From Rhodohalobacter sp. 614A (lineage in GTDB: Bacteria > Bacteroidota > Rhodothermia > Balneolales > Balneolaceae): DNA of 64,000 bases. How positions within the stretch are numbered: the stretch's first letter is position 1; each line of letters starts with the position of its first letter. This document shows, piece after piece, positions 26,052-34,303 of the stretch. The stretch lies in assembly GCF_021462415.1 (NCBI RefSeq), contig NZ_JAKEDS010000002.1, forward strand, positions 310,001-374,000, read 5' to 3'. The translations under genes and the position numbers were made by a program. Below the pieces are notes generated by a model. That model searched no databases, was not told the DNA's origin, and saw only the letters and a list, made by a program, of their open reading frames with translations.

Positions 26052-26348
26052 TTACTGGTACCAATTATCGTTGAGATTGAGCTGGGTTAATTCAGCTTAT
26101 CAGTTTTCTTCTTTTGACAGAGGAATAAACATATTGATGAAAATAATCTGAAATCTATTCAAAACGGTTTCACTCTCAATTGATATTTGAAAGAACAAGA
26201 GATTGGAGATAGACAGGTTTCTATATTGGAATCGAGAGAATCAATTCATAATTTTACTGTTTCCAAAAAAGAATGTATCAGCATCAAATTTTAGAGATGT
26301 TGTGCAAGCCATACTCATGTTTTCATTAGCAGTTATAATAATCGTACC
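26052..26348. other. Non-coding stretch before the polymerase gene
   Basis: No convincing gene is present on either strand. A small inverted repeat AGCTG (26080-26084) / CAGCT (26093-26097) is followed by T-rich TATCAGTTTTCTTCTTTT and could be a weak terminator of the GT25 transcript. A TATAAT sequence at 26334-26339 lies 10 nt before the next start but has no properly spaced partner. A promoter for the polymerase gene is likely somewhere here but is not resolved. Confidence 0.4.
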
Positions 26349-27638
26349 TTGAAACAACTTCGTATTACATTAGGAGAATACAAGGTTACCCTTGATGACA
26401 AGTTGATTCTGATGCTTGTCAAACCACTTTTCGTCCTGTTTATTTATTACGGTATGTTCAGCCGTTTTGCCGGTGTAGGAGGTTTAACGGGAGGAAAAAC
26501 GGCAATTCTTGTTACGGCTGGCCTGTTTATACTCTGTTGCTATCATTTCTTTTTCGTCAATTTTCAACAGAAGCTTTCCCCACTTTTTACTTTCTGTTTG
26601 ATTTTCTTTTTTGTGGCCGGGTTGAGTCCGTTGGTATCTGCTTTCATATATAATGTCCGCCTTGGACTCATTTTCAGATTTGCCTTTGAGATCGGGGTCG
26701 TTTTTGTCATGTTTTTTTGTGTGTACTACCTGCTCAGGGAAGGGCTGATTACTCCGAAATTCGTTATCTATACCATTGCTATTGTCGGGACCATATCATC
26801 ACTTCAGTTTTTATCATCTATTGTGGGCAGGGTAAATATCCGAAGGTTGAGGGGGTTGGGTGGCCTTAACTATATTGGGAACTCCTTCGCCGTGAGTGCA
26901 ATTTGCTACGTCATGATTTTGTATTCGGGCAATCTACAGGGATATAAGAAATATCTTGCTATTGGCGGTATGTTTTTCACCGTTCTTGCAATGCTGATGT
27001 CAGGCACAAGAGCCGCACTGATTGCTTTTGCAGTAGGGCTTGTTCTCTATCAATATTTTGGAATGAAAAGTAAACAGTTTAAGAAATATGTGTTGATCGC
27101 CTTTCTTATCATGCTGATTCCCATTGCGATAATCGCAATGAATATTGACTTGACATACTTCTTCCGGCGGTTCACCTTCGCAGATATCTCTTCCATGGCG
27201 TGGATTCGTTTCAGTATTTTTGCAAGATCTGTTACCGATTTAACTCTGGTTGAATTCTTATTTGGCAGGCCGGATTTGGCTGCATTTAGTAGTACCGATA
27301 GTGATGAAATTACCCGGTACATCAACCCGCATAACGTTTTCTTAAGTCTTATACGGTTCAATGGTATTTTTTCATTTATCTTGTTCTTTTGGATTCTGAC
27401 ATATATCTATTCAAATTATCTGAAGATTTATGTGAAGAGCATATCCATCAAAAAGTATCGGTTAACCGAAGCTACCATTCTTATTTTTCTTACAATGTCT
27501 TTTATAAACGTGATGCTTAGTGGCGGGAAATTTACCCGTAACTTTTACCTTTTTATATCTTTAGGATATGCGGTAGGTTATATGGATATTTTAAGAAAGT
27601 CGTACTCTCCAAAAGAGTATTTAAAGAAACTGTTATAA
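26349..27638 (+). CDS. O-antigen ligase/polymerase family membrane protein (Wzy-like)
   Basis: The 429-aa protein is highly hydrophobic with about ten to twelve predicted membrane segments, for example VLFIYYGMFSRFAGVGG, AILVTAGLFILCCYHFF and YVLIAFLIMLIPIAIIA. A long polar loop (about residues 275-330) contains RYINPHNVFLSLIRFNG, the PHN-H signature of the Wzy_C/O-antigen ligase family. It should polymerise lipid-linked repeat units at the periplasmic face, or ligate the finished chain. The start codon is TTG 26349. No Wzx flippase is present in this window. Confidence 0.8.
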   Translation: MKQLRITLGEYKVTLDDKLILMLVKPLFVLFIYYGMFSRFAGVGGLTGGKTAILVTAGLFILCCYHFFFVNFQQKLSPLFTFCLIFFFVAGLSPLVSAFIYNVRLGLIFRFAFEIGVVFVMFFCVYYLLREGLITPKFVIYTIAIVGTISSLQFLSSIVGRVNIRRLRGLGGLNYIGNSFAVSAICYVMILYSGNLQGYKKYLAIGGMFFTVLAMLMSGTRAALIAFAVGLVLYQYFGMKSKQFKKYVLIAFLIMLIPIAIIAMNIDLTYFFRRFTFADISSMAWIRFSIFARSVTDLTLVEFLFGRPDLAAFSSTDSDEITRYINPHNVFLSLIRFNGIFSFILFFWILTYIYSNYLKIYVKSISIKKYRLTEATILIFLTMSFINVMLSGGKFTRNFYLFISLGYAVGYMDILRKSYSPKEYLKKLL

Positions 27639-27700
27639 CCACTCTCTCTTTTTTTCATGTACTTTTATTACAAATTGGATGCTAAGATATTTTCTGAAAA

Positions 27701-28816
27701 GTGAGGATAGCATTTCTTGTCACACGTTCGGATACAATAGGCGGATCTCATATTCATGTCAGAGATTTGGCCAAAGCTTTAGGTGAAAATGGAAACGATG
27801 TAACAATTTTCATCGGCGGGAGCGGGCCTCTTCTTAAATACTTTAAAGATTTTGGTTTGAACATCACCAATATTCCGAGTCTTAAAAGGAATATTTCTCC
27901 CATCAATGATCTGAAGGTTTTTTTTCATATCAAGCGTGAACTAAAGAGGTTCGGGCCGGATATTATCTCAACCCATTCTTCTAAAGCGGGTTTTTTGGGG
28001 AGATTAGCGGCAAATCAGTTGAAGATTCCGGTGTTATTTACAGCTCATGGATGGTCGTTTACTACGGGAAAAAATTCAACGCGACGTTTCCTGTATAAAT
28101 CACTCGAAAAAATTGTGGCTCCAAAAACGGATCGTTTAATTACCGTATCCGATTACGATAAGAAACTCGCTCTTGAACATCTCCCGATACCACCCGAAAA
28201 GGTGATGACCATACATAACGGCATGCCGGACAATGACGAATCCTTTCGTGCAGACACCGGCAGAGAGAACCCGGTACATATTGTGATGATTGCCCGGTTC
28301 GATCACCAAAAAGATCATCTGGAACTATTGGAAGCCGTACATTCTATTCAAAATATTCATCTGCATTTTGTGGGAGATGGCCCGCTGATTTCAATCGTGA
28401 AGGAGAAAGCCAGGGAATATAACATCCTGGATCAGATAACTTTATGGGGGCGTTTAGAGTCGGTTGATGAGGTTCTTGCGAAGGGACAGATCTTTGCTTT
28501 AATATCCAATTGGGAAGGTTTTCCAAGATCTACACTTGAAGCAATGAGAGCTGGATTGCCTACTGTAGTGTCGGACGTGGGAGGGGCTGCCGAAGCTTTG
28601 GAACACAAACGAACGGGTTATGTTGTAACGAAAGGGGATATTGACGGATTACGAACGGCAATAAAAGAATTGGTACAGGATCCGGAAAGAAGGAAAGAAA
28701 TGGGAAATGCTGCGAGAAAGAGATATGAGAATTTTTATACATTTGAAACGATGTATAAACGGACTTTCGATGTCTATCAGGAAGTGCTGAATGCCAACCC
28801 CAAAGAAGAAAATTAG
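27701..28816 (+). CDS. Glycosyltransferase family 4
   Basis: The 371-aa GT4 enzyme starts with GTG 27701 (MRIAFLVTRSDTIGGSHIHV). Typical segments are STHSSKAGFLGRLAANQLK, TAHGWSFT, LITVSDYDKKLA and VMTIHNGMPD, followed by the donor domain IARFDHQKDHLELLEA and the EX7E motif in SNWEGFPRSTLEAMRAGLP. It is one of the most canonical GT4 proteins of the window. The next gene starts with GTG directly after its TAG stop, so the two are translationally linked. Confidence 0.9.
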   Translation: MRIAFLVTRSDTIGGSHIHVRDLAKALGENGNDVTIFIGGSGPLLKYFKDFGLNITNIPSLKRNISPINDLKVFFHIKRELKRFGPDIISTHSSKAGFLGRLAANQLKIPVLFTAHGWSFTTGKNSTRRFLYKSLEKIVAPKTDRLITVSDYDKKLALEHLPIPPEKVMTIHNGMPDNDESFRADTGRENPVHIVMIARFDHQKDHLELLEAVHSIQNIHLHFVGDGPLISIVKEKAREYNILDQITLWGRLESVDEVLAKGQIFALISNWEGFPRSTLEAMRAGLPTVVSDVGGAAEALEHKRTGYVVTKGDIDGLRTAIKELVQDPERRKEMGNAARKRYENFYTFETMYKRTFDVYQEVLNANPKEEN

Positions 28817-29779
28817 GTGGAAAAAGAAATTCTGATTACCGGAATTAGCGGGTTTATTGGTACAAATTTGAGGAAGTATCTGAAAGAGGATACGCATATT
28901 AAAATCAGTGGCTGCTCGAGGGATAAAGAAAAAGTAAAGCATCTGGATGACCAGCTTCAGAATATTTATTCAAATAATGAAATATTTGATTGTACCAGGA
29001 GCTTTGATTCATATATCCATCTTTCAGGTAAGGTTCATGATATCAAAGAAGAAAAGAATGAGGATGAGTATTTCAAAGCGAATTATGAAATGACAAAGAA
29101 GCTGTTCGATTGTTTTTTATCGGACACTCAATCAAAGAATTTTATATTTCTGAGTACCATTCATGTGCTTACAGAAGAGCCTGAAATGGAACTGGATGAA
29201 TCATACAAGCCAAAGCCATTTACACCCTATGGAAAATCTAAATTTATGGCAGAACAGTACATCCGGGAAAATTGTCCGCCAGATAAAAATTGTTATATAT
29301 TGCGTCCCAGTATGATACATGGGCCAGGCAATAAGGGGAATCTGAACCTACTGTTCAATCTGGTTAAATATGGTATTCCATATCCCGTAGGAGCTTATAA
29401 CAACAAGCGCTCATTCGTCTCCATAGAAAATCTTTGTTTTATTTTGAAGGAGATTATTGAAAGGGAAATTGAGCCGGGTCTATATCATATTGCCGATGAT
29501 GAGCCGACGTATACACACGATTTGGTAAAACTCATTGCTGATGCAACAGGAAAAAGGGGCAGAATCTGGAATGTAAACCCCAAACTTTTGAAAACACTGG
29601 CTAAATTTGGGAATAACGTTCCTTTCCTGATTAATGAACATCGGTTAAAAAAACTGACCGGAGATTTTATCGTTTCAAATAAAAAATTAAAAAAGGCATT
29701 AGGTAAACCGTTACCCGTCAGTTCAAAAGAAGGTTTACACCGGACATTGAATTCATTAAGTATCCATTCAGGTTCATAG
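28817..29779 (+). CDS. NAD-dependent epimerase/dehydratase (extended SDR)
   Basis: The 320-aa protein has the Rossmann motif TGISGFIGTNL (residues 8-18), a FIFLSTIHVL active-site serine/threonine strand and the catalytic YGKSK. Extended SDRs of this type make or reduce nucleotide-linked hexoses, for example 4-epimerisation or 4-keto reduction. The GTG start immediately follows the GT4 stop, suggesting that it prepares the sugar which that enzyme uses. The C-terminal segment GKPLPVSSKEGLHRTLNSL resembles WbpV/Gne-type enzymes, but the precise reaction is not determined. Confidence 0.82.
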   Translation: MEKEILITGISGFIGTNLRKYLKEDTHIKISGCSRDKEKVKHLDDQLQNIYSNNEIFDCTRSFDSYIHLSGKVHDIKEEKNEDEYFKANYEMTKKLFDCFLSDTQSKNFIFLSTIHVLTEEPEMELDESYKPKPFTPYGKSKFMAEQYIRENCPPDKNCYILRPSMIHGPGNKGNLNLLFNLVKYGIPYPVGAYNNKRSFVSIENLCFILKEIIEREIEPGLYHIADDEPTYTHDLVKLIADATGKRGRIWNVNPKLLKTLAKFGNNVPFLINEHRLKKLTGDFIVSNKKLKKALGKPLPVSSKEGLHRTLNSLSIHSGS

Positions 29780-29828
29780 AATAGATAAGAGTAAAATTTA
29801 TAAAATCAATCAAAGATCAATCTAATTC

Positions 29829-30752
29829 ATGCTTGTACAAGTAACCACATCTACCTTTGGCAAAGCAGGCTCCAAACCTGTCGATTACCTAAACAGCAAA
29901 GGCATTCCCTTTAAAACAAATCCCTATGGACGCAAGCTTACCGAGGACGAAGCTATTGAAGTGATTTCCGGTGCGGATGCAGTTATTGCCGGCACAGAGC
30001 CGCTTACTGAAAACGTATTGAAGCAACTGCCGGATTTGAAAATTATTTCAAGATGTGGAACGGGAATGAACAATGTAGATTTGGATGTAGCCAAAGAACT
30101 TGGAATCAAAGTATTCAATACACCCACTGTTCATGTTGATGCCGTCGCAGAATTGGCTTTAGCCGGTACACTTGCAACACTTCGGAGTTTTGTAAAGAAC
30201 GATCAAACCGTTCGAAGTGGCGAATGGAAAAAAAGTATGGGGCGGTCTCTGTATGATAAAAATGTAGGAATGGTCGGTTTTGGAAAAGTGGGTCGAAGAT
30301 TTTGTGAATTGCTGAATCCTTTTACATCAAACCTGTTTTTTTTCGATCCCTTTTTGGATGAGAGAACGTCTGTTTTGAATGACGCAAAACGGGTAACACT
30401 CGATCAGCTTTTTGAAAATTCGGATATTATTTCTCTTCATGTTCCATATACAAAAGAGAATCACCATATGATAAATGCAGAAAATCTGAGCCTGGTGAAG
30501 AAAAATGTTACCATTGTAAACACTTCCCGTGGCGGACTTATAAATGAAGAAGATCTATATATGTTTTTGCAGGACAATACTGAGGCTGGAGCATATCTTG
30601 ATGTCTTTGAAAATGAACCGTATGATGGGCGTTTAAAGGAATTGGATAACGTAATTCTTTCGCCGCATGTTGGAACATCCACAAAAGAAACACGGGAAGA
30701 GATGGAACTTGAAGCAGCTATGAACCTTGTCAATGCACTTGAGAATGAGTAA
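29829..30752 (+). CDS. D-isomer-specific 2-hydroxyacid dehydrogenase (SerA-like)
   Basis: The 307-aa NAD-dependent dehydrogenase has the SerA-type catalytic domain (IISRCGTGMNNVDLDVA), the dinucleotide motif VGFGKVGRRF, the conserved NTSRGGLINEEDL and the catalytic histidine in LSPHVGTSTKETR. There is no C-terminal ACT regulatory domain, so it is shorter than feedback-regulated phosphoglycerate dehydrogenase. In this position it probably oxidises a hydroxyacid for sugar-acid or serine/glycerate synthesis. It is coupled to the next gene by an 8-nt overlap. Confidence 0.85.
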   Translation: MLVQVTTSTFGKAGSKPVDYLNSKGIPFKTNPYGRKLTEDEAIEVISGADAVIAGTEPLTENVLKQLPDLKIISRCGTGMNNVDLDVAKELGIKVFNTPTVHVDAVAELALAGTLATLRSFVKNDQTVRSGEWKKSMGRSLYDKNVGMVGFGKVGRRFCELLNPFTSNLFFFDPFLDERTSVLNDAKRVTLDQLFENSDIISLHVPYTKENHHMINAENLSLVKKNVTIVNTSRGGLINEEDLYMFLQDNTEAGAYLDVFENEPYDGRLKELDNVILSPHVGTSTKETREEMELEAAMNLVNALENE

Positions 30753-31650
30753 AAAGTTGAATGTACTGGTAACCGGCGGCGCTGGTTTTTTGGGAAGCCA
30801 TATTAGTGATGAATTGTCCGACAGAGGACATAACGTTACAATAACCGACCTTGAAGAGTCCAAATGGATCCGTGATGACCAGGAAATGGCCGTAGGAGAC
30901 ATCACTGATAACGACTTTCTTGAACAGGTGATGGAAGGTAAAGATGTGGTCTACCATTTGGCGGCACTTGCAGACCTGAATGCAGCCAAAACCCGTCCTG
31001 TTGAGACGGCAAAAATCAACGTACTTGGCACCGTGAATCTTCTTGACATGGCTGTGAAAAAGGGAGTAAAGCGAGTGGTTTTTGCAAGTAGCGTCTATGT
31101 TTATAGCCGCGAAGGTGGTTTTTACCGTTGCAGTAAACAGGCCTGTGAGAACTATATTGAGGAATTTAACAACATCTACGATCTGGATTATACCATTCTT
31201 CGCTATGGAAGTTTGTATGGCCCGCGAACGGATGAATCAAATGGCGTATATCGACTTTTAAAACAGGCAATGGAACAGAGTGAAGTGCAACATCGTGGTG
31301 CGCCCGAAGACAAGCGGGAATATATTCATGTTTTAGATGCCGCGAAGTTATCGGTAGATATTCTGGACGATGAATTTAAAAATACGCATGTGGTTATTAC
31401 CGGTAATGATGTTCTAAGAATTGAAGATCTGTTTTATATGTTCTCGGAGATTTTGGGGAAAAATATTCATCAAACCTACATTGAAGGTGAAGAGTGGGAC
31501 GGCCATTACAGGGTTACGCCCTATACATTCACACCAAAAACGGGAAAAAAATTAACCACCCCACATTATGTAGATATGGGGCAGGGAATCTTACAGGTAA
31601 TTGAAGACATATACCGAAAGATAAATTCAGCCAAAGGGAAAAAAAATTAA
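30745..31650 (+). CDS. NAD-dependent epimerase/dehydratase (extended SDR)
   Basis: The 301-aa protein has VLVTGGAGFLGSHI (residues 7-20), an aspartate at the end of strand 2 (ITDLEES) indicating NAD preference, and YRCSK as the catalytic YxxxK. ATG 30745 overlaps the dehydrogenase stop in ATGAGTAA and is the best start; in-frame TTG 30727 and ATG 30733 would add a few residues only. The overlap indicates a two-gene unit that makes one sugar or sugar acid. Its substrate is not known. It ends 8 nt from a convergent minus-strand gene. Confidence 0.83.
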   Translation: MSKKLNVLVTGGAGFLGSHISDELSDRGHNVTITDLEESKWIRDDQEMAVGDITDNDFLEQVMEGKDVVYHLAALADLNAAKTRPVETAKINVLGTVNLLDMAVKKGVKRVVFASSVYVYSREGGFYRCSKQACENYIEEFNNIYDLDYTILRYGSLYGPRTDESNGVYRLLKQAMEQSEVQHRGAPEDKREYIHVLDAAKLSVDILDDEFKNTHVVITGNDVLRIEDLFYMFSEILGKNIHQTYIEGEEWDGHYRVTPYTFTPKTGKKLTTPHYVDMGQGILQVIEDIYRKINSAKGKKN

Positions 31651-31658
31651 GTACTATT

Positions 31659-32729
31659 CTATCTGAGATTCCTCAACATATTTTTGATCCTTTTCTTAAA
31701 CGGCTTGTGGGACTCCAAATTTTTAACTTTCAGTCTTTCTTTGTTTAAAGTATCATTCATTTTTAAGATTACTTCTGAAAGCATCATTGAAAGAGATTCC
31801 ATTGTAAGCTCTTTCTGCAAATGTTGTGGATTTTCTGATGAGAAATTTGGACTTGAAAAAAGGTCACCGGTTTGATCATTGAGATAGTTAAGAGCCACTT
31901 CCCGGTTTGATTTTTCATAGATTTTTAAAAACTCTTTCCGTTCGGCGTTCGTCAAAAAGACACATTTCTCACCTTTTATTTCAATTTCTTTTAAAATATC
32001 CCTCAATTTCCGCATCTCATCCTTTGAAAGGTATTGATTTGTAATGCGTGAAATTTCAAGTGCATTCCTGGAAAATCCACTGTTTTCCACCAAACCTTCA
32101 GTCACATTTTGAAGGATTTCACTCCCAATGGTTTCTCCGAATGTTTGAATGAGGCTTGTCGGTCGCGGTAAATATTTTCGGTCAAATCGCTTTACCTTGA
32201 TATTTTCCTTTCCAAAAACGTCTGCATACTGTTTTAAAAAATCATTCCAGTGGAAGTCGTTTTCGTCGAAATGCTCCATGAATTCATCAAATGAGTATAT
32301 AGCACCGCTGTAGATTCTCTGCGCATAGGTAGATTCAATAAATGAATCCTGTCTTCTCAAGTAGACAATGATTTGGATATCAAATGAAAATGGCTCGAAA
32401 GTTTCCTTCAACAAAGAGGCTATGAGCCCGGCATTTCGGTAGGAGATCATTTTATCTCCCGAAAATTTTTCATTACTGACTACATAGGTATGAATGTTTT
32501 TATGTTTTGGCAGAGAAATATTACGGGAAGCTTCGTCACGTAATTCATCCACCAGTTCCGGTTCAAACCGGGTAAGTCCTCTGACTTTACGGGCTATTTC
32601 AGGAAATCTTCCCAGATAGCAAATGCCTTCGCCTAAAAGCTTGTTATTGTATTTAGACAGTATACTTTGTATAGTAGTCGTTCCCGTTTTTTGAGTGCCG
32701 ATATGTATGAAAAGTCTTTTATTATCCAT
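31659..32729 (-). CDS. Sulfotransferase-like P-loop protein, paralogue family member 1
   Basis: The 356-aa protein carries the P-loop RLFIHIGTQKTGTTTIQ near the N-terminus and a family-specific block VYLRRQDSFIESTYAQRI. It is clearly paralogous to the proteins at 38112-39182 and 57650-58768, sharing IHIGT-KTG-TTIQ, the RRQD-F-ES block and YADVFGKENIKV. It ends in a basic segment FKKRIKNMLRNLR that could bind membrane. It is alone on the minus strand between two plus-strand genes, so it has its own promoter and may have been inserted. PAPS-dependent sulfation of the glycan is inferred; no activity is known. Confidence 0.7.
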   Translation of the reverse strand: MDNKRLFIHIGTQKTGTTTIQSILSKYNNKLLGEGICYLGRFPEIARKVRGLTRFEPELVDELRDEASRNISLPKHKNIHTYVVSNEKFSGDKMISYRNAGLIASLLKETFEPFSFDIQIIVYLRRQDSFIESTYAQRIYSGAIYSFDEFMEHFDENDFHWNDFLKQYADVFGKENIKVKRFDRKYLPRPTSLIQTFGETIGSEILQNVTEGLVENSGFSRNALEISRITNQYLSKDEMRKLRDILKEIEIKGEKCVFLTNAERKEFLKIYEKSNREVALNYLNDQTGDLFSSPNFSSENPQHLQKELTMESLSMMLSEVILKMNDTLNKERLKVKNLESHKPFKKRIKNMLRNLR

Positions 32730-32846
32730 GTATTTAAAAGCTTATTAAACACACAGGGGGTAATCCTGGAGTATATTTTATTTAGTTGGGATTTTTAAGG
32801 ATTTAAAAAGAAAAAAGTGTAACAATTTGATCAAATTTCACTCTTA

Positions 32847-33506
32847 ATGAATAGAACAAAAGCGGTAATATTCGATTTTGACGGTGTAGTGCTCGATTCG
32901 GCAAACATCAAAACGGAAGCATTTCTTGAACTTTTTAAAGAGTTTCCGGAGTATCAACAAGCAATTAAAGAATATCATATTGAGCATCAGGGAATTACCC
33001 GCTATAAAAAATTTGAATGGATTTATTCTGAATTGTTAAACAAGCCTTACAATGAAGAGATAAAAGAAAAACTTGGCAAAGGTTTCTCAGAGTTAGTTTT
33101 TAAAAAAATAATGAAGGCCGATGCCCTTCCTGGCGCAATTGAATTTCTTGAATCTCTTAAAAATAATATTCCGGCATATATAGCATCTGGAACACCCGAT
33201 ATCGAGCTCAATAAAATTGTAAAAGGGCGCCATTTTGAGACGTATTTTAAAGCCGTTTATGGCTCGGATATTTCCAAAGAAGAGGCGATTGACCGGGTTG
33301 CAGATCTGGAATCCGCCAAAAATTCGGAAATGCTTTTTATCGGTGATGCCATCACAGACTACAAAGCAGCTACTTCTCGGGATGTTCCATTTATTGCTGT
33401 ATATTCTGATGAAATGAAAGAGTATTGGCAAAACAGGGGTATAGAACCCGTCAACAATTTAATGGAGATCCATGAAAAAATGGATCAGCTTGTGCTTGAT
33501 GAATAA
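32847..33506 (+). CDS. HAD-superfamily hydrolase (phosphatase)
   Basis: The 219-aa protein has motif I VIFDFDGVVLDS (nucleophile D near residue 10), motif II in AYIASGTPD and motif IV FIGDAITDYKAA. The inserted cap fits the phosphoglycolate-phosphatase-like class. It should dephosphorylate a small sugar phosphate. Such HAD enzymes accompany CMP-sugar synthesis (for example the Kdo8P and Neu9P phosphatase steps), and a NeuA-like gene follows three genes later. The exact substrate is unknown. Confidence 0.83.
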   Translation: MNRTKAVIFDFDGVVLDSANIKTEAFLELFKEFPEYQQAIKEYHIEHQGITRYKKFEWIYSELLNKPYNEEIKEKLGKGFSELVFKKIMKADALPGAIEFLESLKNNIPAYIASGTPDIELNKIVKGRHFETYFKAVYGSDISKEEAIDRVADLESAKNSEMLFIGDAITDYKAATSRDVPFIAVYSDEMKEYWQNRGIEPVNNLMEIHEKMDQLVLDE

Positions 33507-33542
33507 TTATTTTTTTAAAGTGGTTCGGGTTAAAATCAAAAT

Positions 33543-34265
33543 ATGTTGAATCAACAAAATGATGGCTCATTCAATTTGAATATATTTGATTCGCCTGAAA
33601 ATGCAGCTTCTTCTCTTGCTCAACAGATCATAGATCAAACTCTTGAAATTATTGAGAAACAAGGGAGTTGTGTGTGGGCTGTATCCGGCGGCAGCACAAT
33701 TACAAAACTCTACGATGCATTGCTTCTCCACGATGAAGCTCTGCGAGAGATCTGCAATAAACTAACAGTGATTTGGGTGGATGAAAGAGTCGTTCCCCAT
33801 ACCCATCAGGATAGCAATTTTGGAAGTGCATATAATTATTTTTGGAGCAAATACAAAGATGCCAATCTTATTCCTGTTCCTTATCAACAAGATGCAGAGG
33901 AAGCAGCAAAAGTATATGATTCAGTTTTATCTGAAAATGGAGTTGAACCAGGTAACGTTGACATCACTATTTTAGGAATGGGTACAGACGGCCATACCGC
34001 ATCGCTTTTTCCAGGGAATTCTGCTCTGATGGAGAGAAATAAAAAAATCGTGTTCGTTGAAGATTCCTCAGTTCAACAGCCAAGGGTTTCTCTGACATTT
34101 CCATTTATCAACTCATCCAGACATATCTACCTTCTTTTTTATGGAGCCGGCAAAGCTCACACATTCCAACAGGCAGTAAATTCGGGCTCTGTTGATGACT
34201 ACCCGGTTCTGGGCATTAAGAGAGCCAATTTGGGGATTTATATAGATCAGGATCTGACCTTTTAA
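33543..34265 (+). CDS. pgl: 6-phosphogluconolactonase (Pgl/DevB type)
   Basis: The 240-aa protein matches the 6PGL family: AVSGGSTITKLYDAL, VIWVDERVVPHTHQDSNFG and the signature GMGTDGHTASLFPG. The SLFPG ending separates it from glucosamine-6-phosphate deaminase, which has AFNEP at this place. It hydrolyses 6-phosphogluconolactone in the pentose phosphate pathway. A central-metabolism gene is unusual between a HAD phosphatase and a glycosyltransferase-like gene. It may have acquired a pathway role here, or it may simply be located here. Confidence 0.87.
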   Translation: MLNQQNDGSFNLNIFDSPENAASSLAQQIIDQTLEIIEKQGSCVWAVSGGSTITKLYDALLLHDEALREICNKLTVIWVDERVVPHTHQDSNFGSAYNYFWSKYKDANLIPVPYQQDAEEAAKVYDSVLSENGVEPGNVDITILGMGTDGHTASLFPGNSALMERNKKIVFVEDSSVQQPRVSLTFPFINSSRHIYLLFYGAGKAHTFQQAVNSGSVDDYPVLGIKRANLGIYIDQDLTF

Positions 34266-34303
34266 CTTTAATCTTTACCAGGAATATCGGCTCGTCCTAT
34301 AAC

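Noticed and set aside
26300-26339. Sigma-70-like promoter TTGTGC...TATAAT before the polymerase gene
   Set aside because: The spacing is 28 nt instead of about 17, and the likely host group uses a different promoter consensus.
33543-34265. Glucosamine-6-phosphate deaminase (NagB) as identity of this gene
   Set aside because: The signature GMGTDGHTASLFPG and the VDERVVP motif are those of 6-phosphogluconolactonase. NagB would have AFNEP after the DGH motif.
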